A stretch of DNA of 64,000 nucleotides. It comes from JBGTFE01 sp036403235 (GTDB lineage Bacteria > Acidobacteriota > Blastocatellia > Pyrinomonadales > Pyrinomonadaceae). Shown one piece after another: positions 36,532 to 46,300 of this stretch (the stretch's first letter is position 1; every line of letters starts with the position of its first letter). Below the pieces are notes generated by a model, which searched no databases, had not been told where the DNA came from, and was given only the letters and a program-made list of their open reading frames with translations. Where the stretch lies: contig DASWRI010000026.1 of NCBI GenBank assembly GCA_036403235.1, forward strand, positions 1 to 64,000. Reading direction: 5' to 3'. A program made the position numbers and the translations under genes.

Positions 36532-37503
36532 ATGAAAAATAAGACATTTATCAAATTTGCGTTCGCTTTATCGGCGGTATTTGTTTTGGCGGCATCGTCA
36601 TTTGCGCAGGTAAAACTGAGGAACGCGCTCGATTACGACGGCGACCAGAAAGCGGACGTCGGCGTTTTTCGCAACGGCGACAGCACCTGGTATATCAATA
36701 AAAGCGCCGGCGGAAGCGCGTTTCGGCAGTTCGGAATTTCCGACTAAGATATGCTGACGCCCGGCGATTACGACGGCGACAACATCGGCGACATCGCCGT
36801 CTGGCGCTACACCGACCGCGTCTGGTATCGCTTGAACAGCCAGACCAGCACTTATACGGCCGTTCAGTTCGGCGCAAACGGCGACGAGCCCGTCCAGCGC
36901 GATTACGACGGCGACGGAAAAACCGACATCGCCGTTATTCGCCGGACAGCCGGAAGCGGCGGCGCGATAACCTGGTGGATTTCAAAAAGCACCGGCGGCG
37001 TGACGGCTTATCAATTCGGAATCAATACGGATTTTGCCGCGCCGGGCGATTATGACGGAGACGGAAAATTCGACATCGCCGTTTACCGGCCGGGCGCAAG
37101 CGCTTCGGCTCAGTCGTATTTCTACGTCAACCGCAGCACGGACGGCGGATTTACGGTCGCGCCGTGGGGCGTCGGCGGCGATTGGGTCGTTCCCGGCGAT
37201 TACGACGGCGACGCGAAAACTGATTTTGCCGTCGCGCGCCGGAGCACGTCGACGAGCGGCGCAGTCAATTGGTATATCCAGCGAAGCTCGGACAACAGCC
37301 TGATTGCCGTTCCGTTCGGCATTACCGAATCCGATACGCCCGTCCAAAACGATTACGACGGCGACGCCAAAACCGACATCGCTGTCTGGCGCGAATCGGA
37401 CGGCAATTTTTATATCCTGAAAACCACCGGAAACGGCGAAACGACGTTCGTCAACTGGGGCTTTTCAACCGACCAGCCGATTGCCGCTTACGACGTTCAT
37501 TAA
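36532..37503 (+). pseudogene. Secreted FG-GAP repeat protein interrupted by one in-frame stop
   Basis: A strong ribosome site (AAGGGAGGAAA) precedes the ATG at 36532, which opens a signal peptide (FAFALSAVFVLAASSFAQ). The frame stops at TAA 36745-36747 after 71 residues, then continues open in the same frame to 37503 with about five more FG-GAP units (DYDGDGKTDIAV, DYDGDAKTDFAV). Deleting just the TAA codon joins FGISD to DMLTPGDYDGD, which matches the unit junctions in the related protein at 2939-5086. Possibilities are a nonsense or 3-base insertion mutation, a sequencing error, stop readthrough, or internal re-initiation at ATG 36751, which has no clear ribosome site and no signal peptide. 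Product is presumably exported when complete. It follows the dioxygenase gene closely. Confidence 0.75.
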
Positions 37504-37505
37504 AT

Positions 37506-37597
37506 AGTGAAAAACTAAAAGTGAAAAGTGAAAAGTGAAGGAAAATTTATTTCTTCAACTTTTCACTTTTCACTTTTTACTTTTTACTTCTTACTTT
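37506..37597. repeat. Heptamer inverted array between convergent genes
   Basis: AAGTG-AAA units with a 7-bp period (37519-37540) face the reverse array TTTTCAC/TTTTTAC (37553-37590) across a short AT-rich loop, giving a long hairpin in RNA from either strand. It lies between the FG-GAP gene and the lipase-like gene and provides the TAA stop of the latter (37591-37593). It can serve as a two-way terminator. Confidence 0.8.
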
Positions 37598-39945
37598 CCC
37601 GCGTTGCTCCATGTCGCGACAACCGTTTCCAATTCCTTGTCCGAAGTGTTTTCCAGCTTTAGTTTCCAAGTTCCCGCCGTTATTCCCTTTTCGACAAAAA
37701 TAGAGCGAAACCAATTATTTGCTTCGGGCGATTTCGCCAAGTTTTTGCCGACCATTACGCCCTTATCGTTAAAAAGCGTCGCGGAAATCTGCGCGTCGGC
37801 CATAAACGTCAGCCCGAAATTGGCGGCCTGCTCGACGGGAATTTCGATTTCAACAGACTGCTTCGCCGCGAGTTTGACAGATTTTGCAAAATCCGGACGC
37901 AACCGGTCAGAACTGTCTACGGTAGCGGATGGATTTTCCGTTGATAATGCCGTATTTTCACCGACAATTGACCCGCCCGCTACCGCAGACGGTTCTGACC
38001 TGTAAGCCGCATTGACGAAAAACGCGTTGTTCAAACTTCTGTTTTCGCCGGTCTGATTCGGAATTTGCGGCATCTCGGGATTGTGGTCGCCGTGCGGCCC
38101 GACGGCCAGATGCGGTTTGACGAAATCCGAAAAGGCTTTTGTTCCGGTCAGTTCCGTGTGCAGACTTTTCGTCTGGGCGTTGTCACTGATGTTCCAAAGT
38201 GCTGAAGGAACCGAAACAAATCCGTCGTTCCACTCGATTTGTTTGCACATCGTCGGCAGCGGATTGCCCGCCAGCGACGAAAATTTGACGCCTTTGCGGT
38301 TGAAATTCGTCTTGTTGAAAGCGGCAACCGTGTCCTGCCGCATTTCGCGCATGACCTTCGGGCTTTTGCCCGTCATTTCAAATGCGAAATCCATCACATC
38401 GGCGCAGGGTGAGCCCGTATTCGGCGTGCCGAGCATGACGAGATGCGCGATTTGCGGCCGGCCGTCGTCATATGCGGGCGGCATCATCTGGCTGATGTAA
38501 TAACGCGAAATCAAACCGCCGATTGAATGCGCGACGACATCGACGTGCCATGCGTTGCGGTCTTCCTGCGCGTATTTGATGTAGCTTTTCAGCGCTTCGG
38601 CGTTTTGCGCGGTCGAATTCGTTTCTTCCGGCGACAGAAAATCCCGGCCGGTATTGATAATGCCTTTGTTGGTTACTTCGCCGACCGGAAACGCTTTCCA
38701 ATCGTAAGAATGCGAGGTCGTAAAAATATTCTGCCACATTTCCCAAACTTTCCAGCTGCTCCAGAGTCCGTGAACGAGGACGACGGGCTTCGGCGCGACT
38801 TTCAGATTTTTTGTCATCTCGTCGGCCTTTTTGTAATCTTCCCAGACTTCGGCTTTGATGCGCTGAACGAGGCGCGGGCGGCCGTCGTCGTACCAGGCGT
38901 AGCCCGACGAATCCCAGAGCATCTCGACTTCGCGCTCCTCGCCCGGTTCGAGGCGGACGGAAAACGTTTCGTCCTTGAGCGGCATGTCGGGTTTTGCGCC
39001 GTCCCATTTGTCGCCTTTATAAGTTTCTTTGAGATAAATCTCGGCGAATTTGGCCTCGCCCGAAGCGTTTAAAACTTTCGCCTTGATTTTTACCAAGTTT
39101 CCGTCAATCGTTCCGGTCTGCTCGGTGATTTCCTGCCAGTCGTTCCAGTTCGGAAACTTCATATGTTCGAATTTCAAATCGGTGATGCGAAGCGGCGCGC
39201 CGCATTTCTGCAGATTCCAAGTAATCGTTTCGGTGACGTTCTGCCACGTCGTCGAATAGCTTCCCGAAAGCCGGTTCGCGTCTTCCGGATTGATGCGGTG
39301 CGTGCCGTCCGAAGTTAAAGAATTTCCGTCAATCGAAGTTTCGGTCGGCGGTAAATTAAGAGATTTTCCTTCTTTGGCGGTGCATTGGCCGCTGAAAGCC
39401 GAAGTCTGCGAGCCGGTCACTTTGCCTGTTATCTGCGGCAGGCCGACGCTGACGGTATATGTTCCGTCCGAATTGACGCCGACGTTGACGTTTGCTTCGA
39501 GGCCGTTTGCGGTGCCGGTCGTTTCGGTTTTGGACGTCGAAGTTCCGGTCATCGTCTGCCAAGATTTCCCTCGGTCACACGAGTTTTTTTCGGTCGCGAC
39601 GACGGTTTCGGTCGAAGTCATCGAGTGATTAATCGTCGCGCGCCCAACGCTTGAGCCGTTTTTTTCGGGCGCTTCGATGACGGCGATTTGCGCCTTGTAA
39701 TCGTATTTCATCTCAAAGCTCGTCTTGTCTTCGCCGCGCCCCGAAACGCGCTCGACGGTTTTATTATTGGTCATCGACTGCGTTCTGGTGTAGGTAATCG
39801 TCCCCGTCCAGGAGCCCGAGCATTTGGCAAGGCTCGCGGGCTGCGTCGTCTTTTTCTGGGCAAAAACAGGCGTCGCGCCGTAAATAATTGTGAAAAGCAG
39901 AAACAGGCTGTAAGCTTTTCTAAAAAAAACTGTGGATTTAATCAT
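37591..39945 (-). CDS. Secreted lipase-like alpha/beta hydrolase
   Basis: The start was set at the ATG at 39945, which has AAAGGAAG ten bases upstream and opens a signal peptide (AYSLFLLFTIIYGATPVFAQ); upstream in-frame codons would add ~30 residues without a ribosome site. The 784-residue protein has an N-terminal beta-rich region (~30-380) of unknown type and a hydrolase domain (~390-650): the oxyanion segment VLVHGLWSSW, the nucleophile elbow VAHSIGGLISRYY, and downstream MLGTPNTGSPCAD and DGFVSVPSA. These match lipases/PGAP1-like esterases; the catalytic His may be in SLHTEL. The last ~100 residues form a beta-rich domain. It probably cleaves lipid or ester substrates outside the cell; specificity is unknown. 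Its stop codon lies in a heptamer array. Confidence 0.85.
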   Translation of the reverse strand: MIKSTVFFRKAYSLFLLFTIIYGATPVFAQKKTTQPASLAKCSGSWTGTITYTRTQSMTNNKTVERVSGRGEDKTSFEMKYDYKAQIAVIEAPEKNGSSVGRATINHSMTSTETVVATEKNSCDRGKSWQTMTGTSTSKTETTGTANGLEANVNVGVNSDGTYTVSVGLPQITGKVTGSQTSAFSGQCTAKEGKSLNLPPTETSIDGNSLTSDGTHRINPEDANRLSGSYSTTWQNVTETITWNLQKCGAPLRITDLKFEHMKFPNWNDWQEITEQTGTIDGNLVKIKAKVLNASGEAKFAEIYLKETYKGDKWDGAKPDMPLKDETFSVRLEPGEEREVEMLWDSSGYAWYDDGRPRLVQRIKAEVWEDYKKADEMTKNLKVAPKPVVLVHGLWSSWKVWEMWQNIFTTSHSYDWKAFPVGEVTNKGIINTGRDFLSPEETNSTAQNAEALKSYIKYAQEDRNAWHVDVVAHSIGGLISRYYISQMMPPAYDDGRPQIAHLVMLGTPNTGSPCADVMDFAFEMTGKSPKVMREMRQDTVAAFNKTNFNRKGVKFSSLAGNPLPTMCKQIEWNDGFVSVPSALWNISDNAQTKSLHTELTGTKAFSDFVKPHLAVGPHGDHNPEMPQIPNQTGENRSLNNAFFVNAAYRSEPSAVAGGSIVGENTALSTENPSATVDSSDRLRPDFAKSVKLAAKQSVEIEIPVEQAANFGLTFMADAQISATLFNDKGVMVGKNLAKSPEANNWFRSIFVEKGITAGTWKLKLENTSDKELETVVATWSNAGK

Positions 39946-40112
39946 CGATTTTACGCTTCCTTTGTAGAATTGTCTTCCAATTCTAACGCGGGAAACGAAT
40001 GGATTTGGTATCAAACAAAAATTTAATGTCGCCAAAGGCGACGGGGTGAAAATTCCTGATAATCTCCAAATTTACAGCGACAACTTTTCGGCCGCGAAAT
40101 TCATCCATAAAA

Positions 40113-40141
40113 TTGCTAAAAACTATTAAATTCTCTATACT
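40113..40141 (+). promoter_or_regulatory. Sigma-70-type promoter of the large kinase gene
   Basis: TTGCTA (40113-40118), a 17-base spacer and TATACT (40136-40141) fit the consensus well. The ATG at 40250 would have a leader of about 100 bases. This is the main feature of the 304-bp gap 39946-40249, which on the other strand also has a small hairpin (39966-39984, AGAATTG/CAATTCT) just before the lipase ribosome site. Confidence 0.5.
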
Positions 40142-40249
40142 TTAGTTTGAAAAACTCGTAAAATTCGAAAGTTAGTATTTTCCCGAAAACGGCTTGCGAT
40201 TGGTTTCTTCCCCAATTTCAAATTCCGCTTCGACTTATCCAAAAAATAG

Positions 40250-43200
40250 ATGCCCGATAATCGTTGGCAGCAAATTGAAGAAATTTTTCAATCGGCACTC
40301 GACCTCGCGCCTGCCGAGCGTTTGCGCTTTGTCGCCGAAAGCTCGGCCGGAGACGTGCAGCTGCGGGAAGAAGTCGAAAAACTGCTGGCCAACTACGAGT
40401 CCGCCGAAAGCTTTATCGAATCGCCCGTCTGGACGGAAAATCCGTTTTTGAATTCGGCCGCCCGCCGAGACATCAAAGAATCGCTCGACAAAAAAATCAG
40501 CGAAAATGGCGACAGCTCGTTTATCGGCCGTAGAATCGGCGTTTTCGAGTTAAAACAGGAACTCGGGCGCGGCGGAATGGGCGCGGTTTTTCTCGCCGAA
40601 CGCGCCGACGGCGAATTTGACCAGAAAGTCGCCATCAAGCTCATCAAGCGCGGCATGGACACGGATTTTATCGTCCGCCGATTTCGCCACGAGCGGCAGA
40701 TTTTGGCGACGCTCGACCATCCGAACGTCGCGCGCCTGCTCGACGGCGGCACGACCGACGAAGGCACGCCGTATTTCGTGATGGAATACATCGAGGGCGA
40801 GCCGCTTCATTTTTACTGCGACAAAAATAAATTAAATACGCGCGAGCGTCTCAGGATTTTTAATCAGGTTTGCTCGGCCGTACATTACGCGCACGAGCGG
40901 CAGATTATTCACCGCGACATCAAGCCGGGAAATATTCTGGTGACGTCTTCCGGCATTCCGAAGCTGCTCGATTTCGGCATCGCCAAAATTTTAGATCCGG
41001 ATTTGATTCACGAATCGATAAATCCGACTTCGACGATGATGCGTCTGATGACGCTCGAATACGCTTCGCCCGAGCAGATTCGCGGCGACGAGATAACGCG
41101 CTGCTCGGACGTTTACGGCCTCGGCGTTTTATTATACGAGCTTTTGAGCGGTCATCGCCCGTATAGCTTCGCGGGCTGCGCGCCGCACGAAGTTTCGCGG
41201 ATTATCTGCGAAGAACAGCCGGTTCCGCCGAGCGCGTCGGTGATGAAGGCCGAAAATCTGCTGCCGTCTTATAATTTAAACAACATTACGGCGGCCAAGT
41301 CGGCGGCCTTGCGCGGCGACGAAGATTTGGAATCGCTCAGACGCGAGCTGGCCGGAAATCTCGATAACATCATTCTCAAAGCGCTCAGCAAAAAGGAAGA
41401 AGACCGCTATAACTCGGTCGCGGATTTTTTGACCGACATCGAGTTTCATCTCGAAGGAAAACCGATTACCGCGCAGCCGTTTGCTCACAATCGCCGGAGC
41501 CAGCACGCATCGATTGAAAATTCGCTGGCCGGCGGGCAAAAATCCGTCGCCGTTCTGCCTTTGAAATTGATTAATTTGGTGGCGGAAGAAGAAACCGGCG
41601 GCGATAAATTCCTGGGCGTCGGGCTGGCGGACGCGCTGATTACGCGTCTTTCCAACGTTCGCCGCTTCGTCGTCCGCCCGACGAGCTCGGTTTTGCGCTT
41701 CGGCGACGGTCACGCCGATTCGTTCGAGGCCGGAAAACAGCTCGACGTCGAATACATTCTCGACGGCCACATTCAAAAAATGGGCAATCGCATTCGCGTT
41801 TCCGTCCAGCTTTTGAACGTCGCCGAGCAATCGACCATCTGGGCCGAGCGTTTCGACGAAAGCTTTACCGACGTTTTAAGCCTCGAAGACGTGCTTTCGA
41901 CAAAAGTTGCCGAAGCTCTGATTCCGCGCCTGACCTTGAACGAGCGAGAAAATCTGGCGAAACGCGGAACGGAAAATCCGAAAGCCTACGAAGCTTACCT
42001 GCGCGGGCGCTATTACTGGAACACATTTACCGAAGAAGGTTTTGCCAAAGCGATTATCGCTTATAACGAAGCCATCGCGCACGACCCGAAATATGCGCTC
42101 GCTTACGCCGGAATCGCCGATTATTACAACTGGCTCGCCGTCTATGGTATATTGCCCGCGAGCGAATGTTTTCAATCGGCCATCGAATCGGCGACCAGGG
42201 CCATCGAGCTCGACGAGGAATTGTCCGAAGCGCACGGGTCTTTGGGATTCGCGCTCGTCGGCGGCACATACGACTGGATAAACGGCGAAGCGGCCTGCCG
42301 TCGCGCGCTCGAACTGAACGTCAACAATTCGTCGGCGCACGTCTGGTATTCGATTCAGCTTTTTATGGAAGGGCGTTTCGAAAAGGGCTTGCGCCACGCG
42401 CGCCGCGCCGTCAAGCTCGACCCTTTGACGCCGTTTAACCCGCACAACGCCGCCTGGGGTTTGTTTTTTGCGCGCCGCTTTCGCGAAAGCATCGAAGAAT
42501 ATCGACAGGTCGTCGCACAGTTTCCGCTGTACCCGCTCGGTTATTACGGTCTGTGCTGGGGCCTCAGAATGGTCGGGCGCTTTGAAGAAGCCATCGAAGC
42601 CATCAGCCACGCGCTCTCGTTCGACGAAGAAAGCACGTTTATGCTGACCTGTTACGGCCAGACGCTCGCCGCCGCCGGACGCCGCAAGCAGGCCGAAGAA
42701 ATTCTCGCGCGGCTCGAAGAAATCGCCCGCCGACGCTATGTTTCGCCGTATCACGTCTCGATTATTTACACGTTTCTGGGCGAAACGGAAAAAGCGCTCG
42801 AGATGCTCGAAAAAGCGTATGTCGAAAACGACGCGTGGCTCGCCTGGATGGGCGTCGAGCCGAGCTTTGACGCGCTGCGCGGCGAATCGCGCTTTATGGC
42901 GTTGTTCGAAAAAACCGGAAATCCGCTGCTTCATCAGGCCGAGACGGTTTTAAATGAAATCGAAAAAGATTCGACCAAGAGGCTCGTCGTCGAAGACAAA
43001 CTCAAAACCGGCGAGCAGAACAATCAATCGACTTCCGAATTCAAAATCGCCCGCCGCCGGAGTTATTTTTATCCGGCAATTATCGCCGCTTCGGTTTTAA
43101 TCATTTTGGCGGCCGTCATGTTTTACGCGTATAAAAGCAATTTTCTGACTTTCAAAATCGGGACGCCGTCGATAACGCCAACCGGCGAATTAAATTCGGG

Positions 43201-44578
43201 CGACGCCGCCAAAGCGACTTCCCTCGTCGTTCTGCCGTTTACGACCGTCAACGCGAAAGCCGACGACGAACAATATTTGGGAATGGGAATCGCCGACCTC
43301 GTTTCGAGCAAGCTGAGCCGCATTTCGACGATAAACCTGCGAACATCGAGCGCCGTCAGGCGTTATCTGAACACGACGAAAACGCCGGTCGAAGTCGGGC
43401 ACGAGCTGGCCGTCGATTACGTCGTCAGCGGCGCTATCGAGCGCGTCGAAACGCTGGTTACGGCCAAGCTCCAGATGACCGAGACATCGAGCGGGCGAAC
43501 CGTCTGGGAAGTTACATTTCAAGAGCCGAACGACAATCTGCTGACTTTGCAGGATTCGATTTCCGAGCGCATCGCCGAATCTCTGAGCCTGCAGCTGACG
43601 AGCGCCGAAAAAGAAATGTTCGGCAAACATTTTACCGAAAACACGGAAGCGCAGAAGCTTTATCTGACCGGCCGCTATCACGTCGGCAAACGCTCGGTCG
43701 AAGGTTTGCAGCAAGCCATCGTGCTGTTTCAAAAAGCGATTGAAGCCGACCCGAATTTTGCGCTCGCATATTCCGGTCTGGCCGATTGCTATTCGCTTTT
43801 AAATTGGTATCAGGAGCCGCCGCCGGTCGACGCGTGGGAAAACGCGGAAAAGGCCGCCGAGAAAGCTTTGCAGCTCGACGAAAATCTGGCGGAAGCGCAT
43901 CTTTCGCTGGCGTTCGTCTATTTTCACTACAAGCGCGATTACAAAAAGGCGGAAGACGAGTTTCGCCGCGCGATAAATTTGAAGCCGAATTACGCGACCG
44001 CTTATCAATGGTATTCGTTTTTTCTTTCGGCGCAGGAACGCCACACCGAAGCCATCACGGTGATGCGCCGCGCGCAGGAACTCGACCCGCGCTCGCCGAT
44101 TATCGCGACGGCCGTGGCGAATATTCTTTTTCACGCGCGGCTTTACGACCAGTCGATTTCCGAGATAAAACACGCGCTCGAGCTCGACCCGATGTCGGTC
44201 GGCGCGAACGCTATCCTGCGCTGGAATTACGAGAAAAAAGGAATGCGCGACGAAGCTCTCGCCGCCTTTGAAAAGGAAATAGCGGCGGCCGGCGACACGC
44301 CTACGAGCCGCGCTAAACGGGCGCGCGTTCTCGCCGCCGTCGGCGACAAACAGGAATCGCACCAAATTGTCGATGAGCTTATCCGCACGAAACAGACGCA
44401 GCACATCACGCCGTATGAAATCGGCGTCATCTACGCGCTTTTAGGCGAAGCTGATAAAAGCCTCGAATGGCTGAAAAAGGCGAAAGAAGTCCACGCCGTC
44501 GGTTTTTCATTCGCCAGAGTCGACCCGCAGCTCGATTTTCTGCGCGGCAATCCGAAATTCGAAAACCTCTTAAAATAG
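40250..44578 (+). CDS. Ser/Thr protein kinase with two TolB-like/TPR modules separated by a membrane helix
   Basis: The 1442-residue protein starts with a helical region seen in acidobacterial kinases (RWQQIEEIFQSALDLAP). The kinase (~95-395) has GRGGMGAV (~107), HRDIKPGN (~221) and DFGIAK (~242), so it is probably active. Then comes a TolB N-terminal-like domain (~425-560: VAVLPLKLI, GVGLADALITRL, VEYILDGHIQ), TPRs (~570-880), a membrane helix (~940-963, PAIIAASVLIILAAVMFYAY), a second TolB-like domain (~985-1120: SLVVLPFTT, GMGIADLVSSKLS, VDYVVSGAI) and more TPRs (~1130-1430). The two modules look like an internal duplication, with one copy on each side of the membrane. TolB-like/TPR modules occur in many regulators; ligand unknown. 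The TAG stop touches a heptamer array. Confidence 0.9.
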   Translation: MPDNRWQQIEEIFQSALDLAPAERLRFVAESSAGDVQLREEVEKLLANYESAESFIESPVWTENPFLNSAARRDIKESLDKKISENGDSSFIGRRIGVFELKQELGRGGMGAVFLAERADGEFDQKVAIKLIKRGMDTDFIVRRFRHERQILATLDHPNVARLLDGGTTDEGTPYFVMEYIEGEPLHFYCDKNKLNTRERLRIFNQVCSAVHYAHERQIIHRDIKPGNILVTSSGIPKLLDFGIAKILDPDLIHESINPTSTMMRLMTLEYASPEQIRGDEITRCSDVYGLGVLLYELLSGHRPYSFAGCAPHEVSRIICEEQPVPPSASVMKAENLLPSYNLNNITAAKSAALRGDEDLESLRRELAGNLDNIILKALSKKEEDRYNSVADFLTDIEFHLEGKPITAQPFAHNRRSQHASIENSLAGGQKSVAVLPLKLINLVAEEETGGDKFLGVGLADALITRLSNVRRFVVRPTSSVLRFGDGHADSFEAGKQLDVEYILDGHIQKMGNRIRVSVQLLNVAEQSTIWAERFDESFTDVLSLEDVLSTKVAEALIPRLTLNERENLAKRGTENPKAYEAYLRGRYYWNTFTEEGFAKAIIAYNEAIAHDPKYALAYAGIADYYNWLAVYGILPASECFQSAIESATRAIELDEELSEAHGSLGFALVGGTYDWINGEAACRRALELNVNNSSAHVWYSIQLFMEGRFEKGLRHARRAVKLDPLTPFNPHNAAWGLFFARRFRESIEEYRQVVAQFPLYPLGYYGLCWGLRMVGRFEEAIEAISHALSFDEESTFMLTCYGQTLAAAGRRKQAEEILARLEEIARRRYVSPYHVSIIYTFLGETEKALEMLEKAYVENDAWLAWMGVEPSFDALRGESRFMALFEKTGNPLLHQAETVLNEIEKDSTKRLVVEDKLKTGEQNNQSTSEFKIARRRSYFYPAIIAASVLIILAAVMFYAYKSNFLTFKIGTPSITPTGELNSGDAAKATSLVVLPFTTVNAKADDEQYLGMGIADLVSSKLSRISTINLRTSSAVRRYLNTTKTPVEVGHELAVDYVVSGAIERVETLVTAKLQMTETSSGRTVWEVTFQEPNDNLLTLQDSISERIAESLSLQLTSAEKEMFGKHFTENTEAQKLYLTGRYHVGKRSVEGLQQAIVLFQKAIEADPNFALAYSGLADCYSLLNWYQEPPPVDAWENAEKAAEKALQLDENLAEAHLSLAFVYFHYKRDYKKAEDEFRRAINLKPNYATAYQWYSFFLSAQERHTEAITVMRRAQELDPRSPIIATAVANILFHARLYDQSISEIKHALELDPMSVGANAILRWNYEKKGMRDEALAAFEKEIAAAGDTPTSRAKRARVLAAVGDKQESHQIVDELIRTKQTQHITPYEIGVIYALLGEADKSLEWLKKAKEVHAVGFSFARVDPQLDFLRGNPKFENLLK

Positions 44579-44646
44579 TGGAAAACGGAAAGTAAAAAGT
44601 GGTAAGTGAAGAAAATATCTTTCACTTACCACTTTCCGTTTTCCAC
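44577..44646. repeat. Heptamer inverted repeat with one-unit difference between arms
   Basis: The left arm is 44578-44610 (33 bases) and the right arm 44621-44646 (26 bases). The reverse complement of the right arm equals the left arm except for one missing AAAAAGT heptamer. The loop is GAAAATATCT. It lies between convergent genes and would act as a terminator hairpin for both. Confidence 0.85.
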
Positions 44647-44653
44647 ATATTAC

Positions 44654-46081
44654 TTATTTCGCTACCGCGTCGAAAATCGCCTGCGCGATTTGTTCGACGA
44701 GCGGCGAGATAATGTCTTCGCCGTCGGATTTGGCTTTCGCTTTGACCTGCTTGGAAACGACGGCCGCCGCTGAGCCGGGCGCGCTTAATTTAACGTCGAG
44801 CGAGATTTCGTCTTTCGACTTGATATTTCCAGACATACTCGCCGCCGTGTAAACCGACTCGGTAGCGACCGCGCCGGCGACCGTGCTGGTTGCGCCCGTC
44901 GATGGAATGATGCCGCCGACTACGGGAGCGATTTTCGAGAACACTCCGAACCCGCCGCCGCCTTTTTTATGCGAGACGTTGGCGTAAATCACATAGTCGC
45001 ATTCTTTTTCCTTTGCTTCCGCATCGATTGTCGCGGGAAGCTTTGCCTGAATGTCGACGAGTTCGATTTTCGGGCTTTTCAAATATTCCGCCAGAGTATT
45101 TTTTATTGCCGCCGCCAAATCCTGCGCGTTGATGCCGTCGCCGACGCTGCCGGTTTTGACCGCCGCCATACCGATGCGGACGACGCCCGCTTTTTTCGCG
45201 CCGATTGTCGTTCCCGCGTTCGTCGTTTGACCGGCGGAATTTTTAATCGTCGTGTTCAAAGACGAATTATTTTGATTTGAAGACTGCGAAGAGTAATTTG
45301 ATGATTTGGACATCGAAGCGTAAAGCTCGTTCGTATTTTTTACTTCGCGATAATCCGTCGGAATTTCAAACAAAGCCTGGTCGAGCGTCGCTTTCGAGAT
45401 TTCGACGACTTCGTTGGTGAACGAGGTCATCTCGTCGCCCGATTCGTCAAACATCGTCATTTTTTCGTAAACCGGGTAGCCGCGCTTGGCCGTTCCGATG
45501 GTTTTGACATTGTATTTGTCGGTGCAGCCCGCTTTCTGCTGCGGCGCATAATTTTGATAATTTACGTAGCCGCGGTCGCATTCAAAATTCCATTCGGCGT
45601 CGATATACCAGCCGTCGGTCTGCATCTTCGTTTTGTCTTTCAGACACGAATCGGCCGAAGGCACGGTTTCCATTGTGATAATCAGATGACGCGCCGTGTA
45701 GCCAAACATCTGTTTGCGCTCGCCCGTGTCCTTAGTCGTGATGGTCGTCGTGACGATTCCGCCGCCCGATGATACGGCCGTCGATTTGGTCTGCGTGACG
45801 GACGGTTTTTCCTGCGTGACAGCATCGCCGAACGGGTCAATCATATAAGTTTTCGCCATCGGCATCAGCCGCACGTCGCGGCGCAAATCGCACTGCGTAA
45901 TCGTCACCTGCTGCATCCCGCCCATATTCTGCTCGGCGCGCTGGCGTTTTCCCTTGATATAAGTCGTGTTCTCGTAAGTTTGTCCGGCCATCGTCTGTCG
46001 GATTTTGACTTTCACGTCGGCCAAAGCCGTCTGAGTTAAAACGATTAATAAAATCGCGAAATAAATAACTGATTTTTTCAC
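44654..46081 (-). CDS. Secreted protein of unknown function
   Basis: The likely start is GTG at 46081, which opens a signal peptide (KKSVIYFAILLIVLTQTALA) and has AAGGAG 13 bases upstream; an ATG at 46207 would place 42 residues ahead of the signal. The 475-residue protein has an N-terminal half with VKVKIRQTMAGQTYENTTYIKGKRQRAE and IDPFGDAVTQ, resembling DUF4412-like periplasmic proteins, then a Ser/Asn-rich linker (NYSSQSSNQNNSSLN), then a C-terminal part with VRIGMAAVKTGSV, DYVIYANVSHKKGGGG and a Gly/Ala-rich stretch (VVGGIIPSTGATSTVAGAVA) that could insert in a membrane. No catalytic motif was seen. It converges with the large kinase gene and lies beside an ECF sigma gene. Confidence 0.7.
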   Translation of the reverse strand: MKKSVIYFAILLIVLTQTALADVKVKIRQTMAGQTYENTTYIKGKRQRAEQNMGGMQQVTITQCDLRRDVRLMPMAKTYMIDPFGDAVTQEKPSVTQTKSTAVSSGGGIVTTTITTKDTGERKQMFGYTARHLIITMETVPSADSCLKDKTKMQTDGWYIDAEWNFECDRGYVNYQNYAPQQKAGCTDKYNVKTIGTAKRGYPVYEKMTMFDESGDEMTSFTNEVVEISKATLDQALFEIPTDYREVKNTNELYASMSKSSNYSSQSSNQNNSSLNTTIKNSAGQTTNAGTTIGAKKAGVVRIGMAAVKTGSVGDGINAQDLAAAIKNTLAEYLKSPKIELVDIQAKLPATIDAEAKEKECDYVIYANVSHKKGGGGFGVFSKIAPVVGGIIPSTGATSTVAGAVATESVYTAASMSGNIKSKDEISLDVKLSAPGSAAAVVSKQVKAKAKSDGEDIISPLVEQIAQAIFDAVAK

Positions 46082-46300
46082 TTCTCTTGATATGCTCCTT
46101 TTTGTAAACCTTTGCTTGAGAATTTTACTCTCTGTTTTTGTAACGCGCAATGCCGCCGCGAAATGTATCATGATAAAGCAGGAAATATTTATTTTGGCGC
46201 AAGACAAAACGTGTCAATCCGGGACAGAATGATTTTGTTTTAATATTTTTTGCTTCCTACTGTTGTTTTACTTATAATTTTTTCGAGCGACTTTTCCAAT

